Shown here: piece after piece, positions 46,899-57,415 of the stretch
Layout of the letters: each line of letters opens with the position of its first letter
Numbering within the stretch: the stretch's first letter is position 1
Position numbers and translations under genes: made by a program
The notes under the pieces: generated by a model
The model's input: the letters and a program-made list of their open reading frames with translations, nothing else
The model's database searches: none
Told to the model about the DNA's origin: nothing
Assembly (NCBI GenBank): GCA_944474755.1
Contig: OX104112.1
Location: 53,394,774-53,458,773 of the forward strand
DNA length: 64,000 nucleotides
Direction: 5' to 3'
Origin: Limnoperna fortunei
Lineage: Eukaryota; Mollusca; Bivalvia; Mytilida; Modiolidae

Positions 46899-48509
46899 GT
46901 AAAACCTTCTGTTGCTTACCATCGGGAGAGATGGCCAGCTACAAACGTAATACCATAAGCATCAACAGCAAGGGCTGGATTGCCGTTCAGTGACTGTAAT
47001 CGACCACCCTGACTCGTCCAGATTTCTGTACATTCCATATCTACGCAGTAAACACTGAGTAGTAAATTTTGTTTTTCGGTGTATTAACTTTACATGTATA
47101 CCGTGCATCCTCGTATATAGGTATTGTTTTGATAATGATCCCATCTAGATCAATTACCTTGATTCCCTCTCCCCACACCACGGCATATAATTTGTCAGTG
47201 TTGTATGTAATGCCCCTGATCTGGACAACTACTTCCTGTTTAGGACTTCATTTGTACGTACGTACGTCCATCCGTAAGAATTTCCGTCAAGCTTTTCTCA
47301 GAAACCGTACATGAGAACAATTTGAAATATGGCAGGGTCGGTTCAGTATCACAAGTTGTACATCCTAAGCGACTTTCAGACCTGTCGGACAACTACTTAC
47401 TGTTTGGGACTTCATTTGTACGTCCGTACGTACGAATTTCCGTCAAGCTTTTCTAAGAACCATACATGAGAACAATTTGAAATTTGGCAGGGTGGTTCAA
47501 TATCACAAGTTGTGCGTCCTAAGCAACTTTCAGACCTGTCGGACAACTTCCTGTTTGGTACTTCATTTAGCGGGGCATCTGTGTCCCATGGACACATTCT
47601 TCAATTTTTGTTACTAACAATCATAAACTGTATATTTTCTATCTCAAGTACATGTGGTTCAGTTGGACGCAGGTACTGTACCTGTCTTAGTCATCGCTCA
47701 ACATATGTAACTACTGCTTCTTTAGATGTAATTTGTACACCTCCTAAAGAGTCACAATCCTCAGTGAATGTTTGAAATTTAGTGTTGAACTGAAATGCTA
47801 TACTTATCTGTGTGATACTGCTAACGAGGAATTTGACTCCATTAGTTACATGGACGGCAGTTTTCAAAATATTCCGAATTCCAACAAACACTTGCAAAGT
47901 GGATAATTGTTTCATGTTTTGTGCATTATCCTTTAAATCCAGAATACCCTTGCATTTAGTTTCAATTTGGCTGTCATTAAAGAAATTCTTTCAATGCGTT
48001 TTCAGACTTGGACTGAGTGCTTTTAATAATATCTCCTCTATGCTTATTGATTTCTGCTCGCTTTGTTGAGATTGATTTCTTTGTAACATTTTCCTGTTCC
48101 TTCAGATTTGTTTTATTTTGTTGTAGAAGTTTTCTATGTGTTCAAGAAGCCCATTATTGGTTTGTTCCAGGTCGGAAAATGCAGCAGACATTTTGTCGTC
48201 CCTTTCTGCTATATCTAACGGTTTAAGATCTACAGCTGTTATGTTTTAGTTGACCGCATACAACACACATATCGTGGATAGAACAGTAAAAATCATGCTC
48301 TTCACCGTGATATTTACATTTATTTTCTTGGTCTTTTGATACTCCTCGGTTGTTATTATGTGGTCGTTTCTATAACTTTTGGCAGCTTTGTGACCTCTAG
48401 AGCATTCACTGCAAAAACCTTGTTCACAAATCGTACACCACTGGCTCGCATATTTATTAACATGCTCGTAATGACAGGACTCGCATTATATTTCGCCAGA
48501 TTCTGCCAT
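46899..48509 (-). pseudogene. B-box/coiled-coil/propeller pseudogene (paralogue of 13087-14781)
   Basis: Aligns on the minus strand from an ATG at 48509 with the same 10-nt spacing to a TTTACAG acceptor-like site. Codon 8 is TAA where the intact gene has CAA. B-box 1 cysteines are preserved (CESCHYEH, CTICEQGFCSEC). B-box 2 continues only after a frame change (CKYHGEEHDFYCSIHDMCVVC). Further frameshifts occur in the linker. The coiled-coil segment MKQLSTLQVFVGIRNILKTAV (about 47915-47850) is readable. Part of the propeller is replaced by a tandem-repeat insertion (47222-47640). Like the copy at 1709, it ends at the equivalent of 13200, so the last ~40 codons are missing. Confidence 0.88.
47222..47640 (-). 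repeat. Three-copy repeat inserted in the B-box pseudogene
   Basis: GGACAACT.CT.CTGTTTGG.ACTTCATTT begins copies at about 47222, 47389 and 47542 (166 and 153 bp apart); copies 1 and 2 continue with ACGTACGT-rich sequence and CGTCAAGCTTTTCT, and the third is short, ending in GTGTCCCATGGACACATTC. In the paralogous gene this position holds propeller codons, so the block is an insertion that replaced roughly 300 bp. Confidence 0.75.
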
Positions 48510-50391
48510 TGTCGTCGTTCTGTAAAGCAATTAAAATGAAATAATACGTATAAATACAGTATGGAGATTGTGAACCGGGAAGAGAGAAAATAAAATACAA
48601 CTCGACAAGAACATCAAGTTAATAATTTAATGATTTATAACAATACATGTCTTATTTCACATTAGGGGTGACAACTCCGCTTTTCCAATGACCATTTTGT
48701 TAAGAAAATTTAAAAAAAAAATTAATCTTTGGAAAGTAGCTAATGTCTGAATGATGTAAATGTCGGAGAGGGGTAAGGCCGCTTAGATCTTTAGTTAGTC
48801 CATGACTGGTGGAGGGTCACCATCGTCGGAAACCCACTTCCAGTCGCGCTTTCGCTTTGCTACCACTTTATTAATGGACTGTCTTCATGCTACACTTTTC
48901 CTATAAGTATGACATTCAGTCAAATGTGTTCAGGAATAATAAAAAACAATGCAACATGGCGGGGTATCATTTAATGTCCCAATAAATACACTATTTTTAA
49001 TGCTCTGTTAATTGGAGTGTCCTCTACAAGGTTTTTTTATTCTGATCGGAAAGCTTGGACAACAAGAGCCCAGGTTATGGGAGGAGGGCTCATTCTCCAA
49101 CTATCGATACGAATACGAAAAAGTTGCGATAACGATCTATCATTCTCGAATAATTTTTAATCTGTTTATTCTACTACTACAGATCTATAATTTATATTTC
49201 CATAGAAAACTTTAAAGACATTTTGTTGAACTTAAACACTTCAAAACTTTCACGCTCCGACCAATACACTACATTACATCTCCACTATTGCAATAACCAA
49301 CAACTCCTCCCATCTATTATGCAACCTTTCTACAAAAAACCGTACAAATTTATCACTCTTAATATGTAAACACTAACATGGACGGTCCTTTTACGCTTTT
49401 AAAATATATGAAAAGTAAGCTCTTTTCATTGAAAGATATGGGTATTTGTAAATTGTAAATATACATCAATGCCCCAATTCATTTCTCATCTAAAACTGAT
49501 GACGCTAACCCAAGTGACTTGGACAAATTTAGTGATCCAATAACATCACTTGATGAAAGGAAATAACGACATTCATGAAGTAATAATAAATGGGTGTTAA
49601 TGTGCGGATAGGAATGACTACAGATGTTAAAATTAAAAATATTTATTATTTCTTTCAGAAAATAAATTTTGAAGCTCTTTTTTAAACCGGAAACAACACA
49701 ATAAGATAAGCGCGTCTCCAGTTGGCAGATGGGGGATAACTTCTCCTGGCGGCTGTAATGAGGTTACTGTGTTTTGAAATCTATCTTGCAAAGAGCGTAG
49801 AACTCTCAAAACACGTTACCTACTACGTCCGCGATCGGGCTTTTCCTTATTATAAACTGACAAATCCCATATCCACCACCAGTGGACGCGCGTGAAACCT
49901 CATTGAGTCGAGTACATTGCATCATCCAAGTATTGCCAAGAATTAATAGTTGACACATACACATGGTCTTGTTCACGCAAAAATTAAACATCCAATTCCA
50001 TTTAGATATGAACAATAGTCATTGGTTTTAAACATATTATGTTAGGGTTTTGGGTTTAAATGTAACAAATGTCATTGATTTTACACATTTTATGCTAGGA
50101 GTTTTGGATTGTGGCATTTAGTACGGTGATTTTCCCTGTTATAGTAGATGTTAGCTCCACGACCTTTGAAAATAAGGAATAATTGCGCATTTGACAAGCG
50201 AATTTAATACTTGTATAGATAATTACAAAAATTATAGATAATTTTGACTCTTCAGTGTGTGAAATAAATCGTCAACTATTCGCACATTTAAAATAACATC
50301 TCTGAAGTTTACAAAATACAAAAACAAGTGTCAAGGCTACACCAATATTAGTTACTTTAAAACTGAAAGGTGTATATCATTTCCCGTAAAA
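48510..50391. other. Intergenic; repeat fragments and 5' flank of the AChBP-like gene
   Basis: About 48825-48890 (CGGAAACCCACTTCCAGTCGC) resembles one arm of the palindrome at 57350. About 49770-49900 is a minus-strand piece of the second SINE-like family (GAGCGTAGAACTCTCAAAACACGTTACC). The 300 bp before 50392 should hold the promoter of the AChBP-like gene; I see no definite TATA box. Confidence 0.45.
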
Positions 50392-53300
50392 ATGAGGTGG
50401 TTGCTAGATATTCTACTATTGGTATTGGTGCCATACTCCTGCATTGGTAAGTAATTAGTTATTAATGCAATACAACACGTACATTTATTTTTTTATACGA
50501 CAACTGACTGATGAGTGGCCCACGTTGTGCATTCTTATTTTAATTTGTTGACATCTGTTGTTGGCGACAAAATTCTTCAGTTCATAAAAGAAATTGGTAT
50601 AATAAAATATAATTTAATACCATAACTTTGATGTAATTTCATATTTTACTATTTTAGTTACGTTATTTTTTTATGTGTGTGTGTATATATATATATACAT
50701 GTATTATCGAGCAAAACTGCAAGTGGCGAGACTCTGAACGGGAGACCCGAGAGAGATTTTGGATCAAAGAGCTCTGCTCTGTACACCCCTATGGAATAAA
50801 CAAAAAACAATAAATACCATTTCATAATAAATTCATGAATATCAAGCAGTTAAAGATAAGATAGTTTATACAACTGTACATTACTCCCTTATGTAATGAC
50901 TGATAGATGTGACTCGAGAAAGTTCAAGATCAATAAAATCAGATCCGATCACATCACTACCGGATGCTGATGTACCAACATCCAAATTTTATCGTTTATT
51001 ATAGATTGATATTGACACTGAAGAAGGCCATCAGTTGGTCGAAAATTTTGTCATATTTATTAATATAATTATTTTATAGCAGAAACATCTTTATATTTGT
51101 ATCGTTGCATAATTCTCTAGACATATATTATTTTTTTGTTTATGCTGCATCGTCATGTTGGCGATCCGATACTTAGTAAGTGTATTGGTTGGTAGCTTCC
51201 TTTAGACTTTATATATATATATACATATATATATAGTAAAACAAGATAAAGTCCACAAGACGGCATTAATATGAATAAAGAATAAAATCATAAATTTCTA
51301 ATTTTTGAACGTTATCAAGTTTTAAAATTGTTCACGTTCTGAATATAGCTGAAATATTGCTTGCTGGACGTTAAACATCAGTCAATCAATCAATAGATTT
51401 TGTGGTTTAGAAAAATACTAAAAGACATTCCAAATCAGTTATCTTTGGTACTATGTATTACTTTAAATGTGGCTATTTTCATTAAAAGGTTACTGCTATT
51501 TTCATTAAAAGTTTACTGGGAGGGTTCCAAGTGCTAGACCAACAAAAGCTGTGCAGCGTGTCCCCAGGTGGTGTATAGGCGAGACCCTCTCGCCCTCTCG
51601 TTTTATTTTTTTTTGGGGGGGTGGGGTGGGGGGTTTATGTCATAATGTAAAAGTCTGGCCACGGACCTAGTAGATAACGTGTTTCTCGAGTTCTACGCTC
51701 CATGCGCAATAAAAACGCTTTTTGTAGATTTCTAAATGTTTAAATGAGGGATGATGTTTAACGCCACTTTAAGCTATTTCATGGCGTCAAGTTTTTATTT
51801 GGGGAGGAAGCTGGAGAGAACCCCCGACCTTCGATAGGAAAACTGGCAATCCTTGTCAATTAAGATTGGAGTACACCCTGCCCACAGTGAGACTCGAAAC
51901 CGCAACCTCAGTGTTGACAGACAACGTGCTCAATAGTAGACGAATTACCTTAACCACTCGACCATTGAGGCCCCGGTTAAGTTATGTCATGAAGCAAAAA
52001 TTGTATTTTTGTGTTTGAATGTTGTTTAACCCCACGCTCGCGTATAACATGCTGCATATTAACAGAATAAGATCAAAACATCTCACTTACTCATAACATA
52101 TTACATTAGATCCTGCGTTTCAATGAGACACGCGTTTTATTTAAACGGAAGCAATAATTTAATGTGAAATAAAATGAGAATAGCGCGCATAACGAAACAA
52201 ACTTTTTTTGCTTATTGTATGCATTATGGTCTATATATGCCATTTGTTAACTTAAATCTATTTGTATAAGGTAAACCCGTTCTTGAAGATGTCGCAATTA
52301 GAACAGTCCTGCAAGATTACAACAAGATGGCATATCCTGGTACAGCTGAAAACCGAACTATTATCATCAATCACGGACTATCACTCATCAGCATTGTAGA
52401 ACTCGTGAGTTGTCTGCAGTTTGCTGAAATTAACATTGATTACTGTTGACCCACAGAAAGGCAGATACTACATTTTAACTGTACAAAGATTTTAAAAAAC
52501 TTAAATAAGTCTGAAATCGAAACATACGACTAATCATTCCCCATAATATTAAATGTTTAAAGTGCAAAATGGCTAATATAACTACCTAATATCTTATCAT
52601 TGGGTTAAGAATTCCAGGCTCAACAAACGGAGCTGTCCAGTGATTCCCCGGGTGATATAATATCCCAAAGGTTCTCATTATAAATGTTGACAAAAAAATC
52701 GAATAAAAACGTCTTCTGGCTCGCATAATACCACACCTACACATGGACCTCGATACTAGAATATGACCAATAATTATTTATTGTCGATATGAAAACCTGT
52801 AATATTCAGAGATGCTGAACCTACAATGGATGACTACTGAAGGTATTAAATTGTTTTACGTCCCGGCCAATGAAAGTCGGGGGACATGTAGATTTTCGGT
52901 CCATCCGTTCTTTTGTTGGACAACTTTTTATCCTATTAAAGCAATTGATGCTACACATATGCATCATAGCAACCATTTTCATTGTAGAAACTGCAGTACA
53001 CAACATGCCTTCAACTGGATATTTCCTCAAACTTTCACATGATTTGGTTCCCGGGTGGCGGATAGGCTTCTCGTCTGTCGCCGCGGACTATAGTGGGTAA
53101 CGTGTTTGAGAATGCCACACTTCTTGCACGATCAATACCCCTTTAGTAGATTTCGAACAAGAGTAGGCTAATTAAAGCAGCTACAAAAGGCTAAATTTCT
53201 CCGCCCCTACCCAAAACTCCATACGCTTCCAGTGGCAGTCTAAATTGTGTCCCATCCCAACCCTTTGATTGGTGTCGAACAATTCTGTAAAGGTTTCTGT

Positions 53301-55003
53301 CAAGAACACCATGCGCCAAGTGTACACTTATTTCATAGTCTTTGATTGATTGATGATGTTTGTTTTACGTCATGGATCACTATTTTAGATATATTCAGGA
53401 TGGCACCAAGTTAACAAACAATAAATCAACAAGATCAAGTGATGTTACATAATTTTGACTGCCACGGGAAAGGTATAGAGTATTTAGTAGAGGCTGCTAA
53501 TTAAGCTTTCTGTAGAGGCTACAATGAGCCTACTCGCGAATTACGTCACACACTACGGTCCGCGGCAATGCTTTCCGTATTATGACCTGACAACCCTCAT
53601 GAGAGGGTCTTCCCTATCCGCGACCCGAAAACGCGATGAGCTGCTCTTGGGTCGGGCAATGGAACCTTCCCATTATGGTTCCAGCTCCCTAATAAAATCT
53701 GGACAGCATGATATAGCTGAAAAATCGTTAACGCCGGCGTAAAGTTACGCTTAGAAAAACAGCGCTTTGCACTGCTCTTGGTGAATTAAACAAAATGAAA
53801 TTAAGTTTTAAAAATAAGTATTCACAACTTATATTTTCATACATATAATGTAGTAATATTAATTTAGGTAGACAACAAACTTTCAATTGACGTTTGGGAA
53901 GAAACAACTTGGAACGATCCTAGATTGACATGGAACGGTGAACCAGGTACTATTCATCTACCATTGTCTGAAATATGGACACCGGATATAGTACTATACA
54001 ACAGGTATATATTGACACTAACATGATCAATTATATATTATCTAAATGTAACGGGTAGAAGCCTCAGTTTCAAAGAGGTTATTGGTTGGGATTACTAGTT
54101 TAATTGAAGGTCGGGGGGGGGGGGGGTTTACCACTGGTACTAAGGCCTCCTTCATCCCCCCAAATAAAATCCAAACCATGATATAGCTGAAAAATTGATG
54201 AAAATACATGTAGCTATAAACAACATTCAAACAAACAAATTATCAAAGTAGAGGTTGCAACTTCGCGCATTACTGCAGACTTCAATTTTAATTGACAAGA
54301 ATTGCCTATTTACAGGCCAATAAAAAGAGAATATTAGTGTTAAGTTCTGCCTTTATAACAGTTAAATTTCGGTTCGTTTTATTACGCCTTAAGTTCTCGT
54401 AATAAACGTATACAGAATATTGGTTGAACATTTAACACTGATAAATCAAGTTAATCATTTAGGATGCCACCTAAATTATATTTACAATACATTTTTTTCT
54501 CAAATATTATATTCATAGTTCTTTAAAGAATAACTGTGCGTGATAAATTATATTTACAATACAGTTTTTTTCGCAAATATTATAGTCATAGTTCTTTAAA
54601 GCATAACTGTGCGTGAAACATTTTTAACAAAGGAGGATTTTTATTCAGCGCCAACACCAAGAAAAGGTTTGAGCCTAAGGCTGTGGTCAGTAGTGATGGC
54701 ACAGTCTTCGTAGTGCAGCCTCTTCGAATAGATAGAAGTGAATGTGACCCTGAACAAAATGGCGAAATATCATGTTCTTTCAAATTTGGTTCGTGGACAT
54801 ATGACGGTTTTGCCTTAGATCTTAATACTAGATCATCGGAAATAGATCTATCGAACTTTATTGAGAACGTTAATTACGAAGTTGTTAAATCCACAGCAAG
54901 AAGAAACGTCATGCACTATTCGTGTTGCCAGGAACCGTATGTTGATGTTACATATACGGTATATCTAAAGAACAGAGGCAGTACCACCGCGTCCTTGGAA
55001 TAA
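50392..55003 (+). CDS. Acetylcholine-binding-protein-like secreted Cys-loop ligand-binding domain (4 exons)
   Basis: Exons 50392-50446, 52271-52404, 53868-54004 and 54649-55003, all with GT..AG borders and compatible phases; 681 nt including the stop give 226 residues. Residues 1-19 are a signal peptide (MRWLLDILLLVLVPYSCIG). The rest is a nicotinic-type ligand-binding domain: DYNKM (34-38), loop D W73, loop A Y107 in IWTPDIVLYN, loop B W158 in FGSWTYDG, loop C Y199, vicinal C201-C202, Y206, then DVTYTV. All principal-face aromatic residues of an alpha-type agonist site are present. The Cys-loop (C141-C151) has nine residues between cysteines instead of 12-13 and no FPFD motif. Translation stops 12 residues after YTVYLK, where receptors enter TM1; nothing downstream encodes membrane segments. 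Length and layout fit molluscan AChBPs (about 230 residues, secreted pentamers that bind acetylcholine). One N-glycosylation site, N46-R-T. Expression and pentamer formation are inferred. Confidence 0.87.
51340..51402 (+). mobile_element. SINE 3' tail fragment in intron 1
   Basis: CTGAATATAGCTGAAATATTG, then GACGTTAAACATCAGTCAATCAATCAATAG: a 3' end shared by several molluscan SINE families. No head. Confidence 0.6.
51505..51730 (+). mobile_element. Second SINE-like family, plus strand, in intron 1
   Basis: TACTGGGAGGGTTCCAAGTGC, CAGCGTGTCCCC, TATGTCATAATG, AGATAACGTGTTTCTCGAG, GCGCAATAAAAACGC: the same phrase order as the copy at 46441. A T/G homopolymer tract interrupts it at 51600-51635. 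Confidence 0.6.
51740..51976 (-). mobile_element. tRNA-derived SINE, minus strand, in intron 1
   Basis: On the minus strand: head GGGGCCTCAATGGTCGAGTGG, box B GGTTTCGAGTC, body CTATCGAAGGTCGGGGG, 3' part CATGAAATAGCTTAAAGTGGC. About 85% of the family consensus seen in this window. Confidence 0.85.
53045..53300 (+). mobile_element. Second SINE-like family, plus strand, in intron 2
   Basis: GGGTGGCGGATAGGC, GCCGCGGACTATAGTGGGTAA, CACTTCTTGCACGATCAATACC, TAGTAGATTTCGAA, then CCCCTACCCAAAACTCCATA. Head missing or diverged. Confidence 0.6.
53520..53690 (-). mobile_element. Second SINE-like family, minus strand, in intron 2
   Basis: Inverse of the family phrases (CACACACTACGGTCCGCGGC, TTCCGTATTATGACCTGACA, AGAGGGTCTTCCCTATCCGC). 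It faces the copy at 53045, so the two could pair in the pre-mRNA. Confidence 0.6.
53691..53745 (+). mobile_element. tRNA-SINE 3' end, plus strand
   Basis: CTCCCTAATAAAATCTGGAC, GCATGATATAGCTGAAAAATC and GTTAACGCC: the 3' domain of the tRNA-derived SINE joined directly to the inverse second-family element, making a chimera. Confidence 0.6.
54055..54240 (+). mobile_element. Degraded tRNA-derived SINE in intron 3
   Basis: AGAAGCCTCAGTTTCAAAGAG head remnant, AAGGTCGGGGG with a 14-base G-run (54113-54126), TCCTTCATCCCCCC, CATGATATAGCTGAAAAATTG and an ACAACATTCAAACAAACAAA end. The middle of the tRNA-like region is deleted. Confidence 0.7.
54472..54616. repeat. 72-bp tandem duplication just upstream of AChBP-like exon 4
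   Basis: TAAATTATATTTACAATACA...TTCTTTAAAG.ATAACTGTGCGTGA occurs at 54472-54543 and again at 54544-54616. It lies within 35 bp of the exon 4 acceptor and probably includes branch-point sequence. Confidence 0.9.
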
Positions 55004-56622
55004 GTAATGGAGACACTATCAAAAGAGAATACTAGTGCTAGTTTTGCATCATAACTGTTGAAAATATTATACAATGAATTGTGCCATGTAGATGTATAGG
55101 AAGGGATGTTATGTATTATTATACTTTTATTTTATGTAGTGCATTTTGCAAAAGAAACTTACATCTGCAAAATTTTGGCAGTTGGTTGATCAAGATGAGC
55201 ATGCCGTCAATATCGCCACAAAAATGTGTATTCCAAAATTAAAAGAAATTCACCAATAGTATTGTTAAATATGGAATTAATAATCGCATGATCATGTGTA
55301 TTAAGACTGATTGACGAAATGGCGGAATGCCCCTCGATGCGCAGTTGCTTAAACAATGTCATCAAAGATACAAAACACAGAATTTACTCCACCAGACGCG
55401 TGTAAATAGTTTTAATCTTAAACATAAAATCAAACCAGAGTTTTATGCTCAGTTAGTTTTTCGTATTCCTATGGTACATTGTGGGAGATACCAATAAATT
55501 GTATATTAATATGTTACAATTAACAAGGTCAATTTGTGCATTTTACAAGAATGTTTGAAATCTTTTTCGGGAATTTTTAATTGACACCGTAATTTGAATT
55601 TAGCAATACAGCTTGTACGTACTATGTACAAATCCGGAATTTGTTTTTGGATCACGTTTTTAAGACTTGAACTTCTTCTCCATGAAGTCGAGAGATTTGG
55701 TACGAATTCAATTTTTTATACCGACTCTGTTAATAGATAATGTCTTTGCATTCGCAACAGATTTATGTTTTCCCCTATTATGCAATCAAATGATAAGGTA
55801 CGAAACCGAAACCCCGATTTTGTTTTATAACCATTTCATCGTCCGCGTACCGTTGAAAGTGGTGCGTTTGGAGAGTAATACTCTCAATGCCCGACAAGGA
55901 CCCCTTTTGTAGATTTCGTTAAAAATATCATATATTAAAATATTAATAACCTTATACAATATTATCATTGTAGCCTATACAAAAGGCCAATTCTTAGCCC
56001 TACAAAGTACTCCATACGTTTCCAGGGTCAGTCAACATTTTGTTCTCTATGTACCATCCCACCGCTTTTTTCTTGTTTTATCTTAGTCAAGTTCCATATT
56101 TCTGAAAAGAAGATTTGTATAATTACTTGGTGCTGAATTGGAGTTGAACATTTGACAAAGGGAACATAAATAAATCCTAAAAAGCAGTTAAAACAAGTTT
56201 TCTGCGAAGACTGACACGTGCATAGCGCAAAATACAACGAAATGTCCCCACTGAAATGTTAGAGTAAAAGTTATTCCATATCTTACAACCGATAATTAAA
56301 AAGATTATAAACCCTGACCATACCTGTCAAAAGTGTCGGGAATTGACCATGAATCAGTCTTTTATTGTACTTTGGCAATAATAACAGTTTTTTTTACTAA
56401 ATACCCTGAGTTTACTTTGCAATTCATTCACACTCCTATGCATACACAATACATGTACAGGTATATACCAATTTTATGTGAATTAAAACATTGGCTGTTA
56501 ATTTTTGTAATAAAATATAAATGGAAAACTTCTGGCTTGTATGAATTTAATTTAAAATTTGCATTTATAATTTCCTTTATGGTGAATCATGTAACTATGT
56601 TGCAGTCTTTTTTATGCACTAG
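55004..56622. other. 3' flank of the AChBP-like gene; second-family repeat fragment
   Basis: AATAAA at 55493-55498 and ATTAAA near 55239 are possible poly(A) signals. About 55860-56110 is a plus-strand second-family repeat (AATGCCCGACAAGGACCCC, TCCATACGTTTCCAGGGTCAG). No transmembrane-coding exon is seen. ORFs of 69-97 aa are unassigned. Confidence 0.45.
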
Positions 56623-57078
56623 TTGACAATATCTGAACAAAAAATGGTTCAAATGTTTATTCCTCTAAAAATGTTTGTGGAAACAGCCCTGGAAAAGAAA
56701 ACTCCAAAATTTAGTCAGACTATGGTGTTCAAAATACTAGTAGTTAAATTTGACACTAGTACAACCAGAAGAAAACTACTTGAGAAAAAACCGTTAAACA
56801 AATTCAACCTAGATGCAGTCAGAGTTTTGTCCAAAACTAGGGCAGTGTTCATCTATCACATATCAAGAATACCACATTTAGATGTCAACTGTTTGTCATT
56901 GATGCTACATGTGCATATGTCTGAAAGGAATTTAATACCAGCAGGACTTATTCCAAGTAATGCTTTCTTCGTGATAAATTTTAAAACCAAGGTTACAAGA
57001 AAAAACGACTCGTCCGCGCCTTTAATAAGTTTTACTATAGATACAACTTCCTTGTCGAAAAAATATATCTCGTTTTAA
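56623..57078 (+). CDS. Unassigned 151-codon ORF
   Basis: The longest unexplained plus-strand ORF right of the AChBP-like gene. The predicted protein is basic and rich in Lys, Ser and Phe, with no signal peptide, membrane segment or motif I recognise. Its leading MTISEQKMVQMFIPLKMF could be an exon, but there is no flanking evidence, and ORFs this long arise by chance in such sequence. Listed only so that it can be checked against transcripts. Confidence 0.15.
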   Translation: MTISEQKMVQMFIPLKMFVETALEKKTPKFSQTMVFKILVVKFDTSTTRRKLLEKKPLNKFNLDAVRVLSKTRAVFIYHISRIPHLDVNCLSLMLHVHMSERNLIPAGLIPSNAFFVINFKTKVTRKNDSSAPLISFTIDTTSLSKKYISF

Positions 57079-57349
57079 AATATGGTGAATGTGCTACGAT
57101 GATTGTTGGATACACCTATTGGTGACTAGTGGTTTATAATGCTCATCTATTTGAATCAACTTACCTACTCACATTCTACAGTAATGGAAGCGGGCGGGGG
57201 GGGGGGGTTGTATGCCATAAAACCTGGCTTAACCCACCACTTCTTTTGAAATGCCTGTACCAAGTCAGGACCATTGCTGTAGTTGCTGTATTTTGGTTGT
57301 TGTTTCTAGAGTTTGCTGCTTTCTCGGACTTAGATTTGTGCATCGTTTT

Positions 57350-57415
57350 AAACCCACGTCCGGTCGCGTTCTCGTTTTGCTACTACTTACCGAGAACGAG
57401 ACCGGACGTGAGTTT
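57350..57415. repeat. 25-bp inverted repeat (GC-rich hairpin)
   Basis: AAACCCACGTCCGGTC... at 57350-57374 is nearly the inverse of 57391-57415 (...GACCGGACGTGAGTTT), with a 16-base spacer. Arms differ at two or three bases. A single related arm occurs near 48829-48850. Confidence 0.8.

Noticed and set aside
50392..55003. Nicotinic receptor channel subunit truncated by mutation
   Set aside because: No TM1-TM4 sequence is found downstream, splice sites and frame are intact, and the Cys-loop has lost the membrane-coupling motif, which fits an AChBP better than a recent nonsense mutation. A receptor pseudogene cannot be fully excluded without cDNA.
55385..55425. Another hammerhead half (CCAGACGCG)
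   Set aside because: Only about 11 bases match the inverse of the ribozyme 3' side; no core or stem partners follow.
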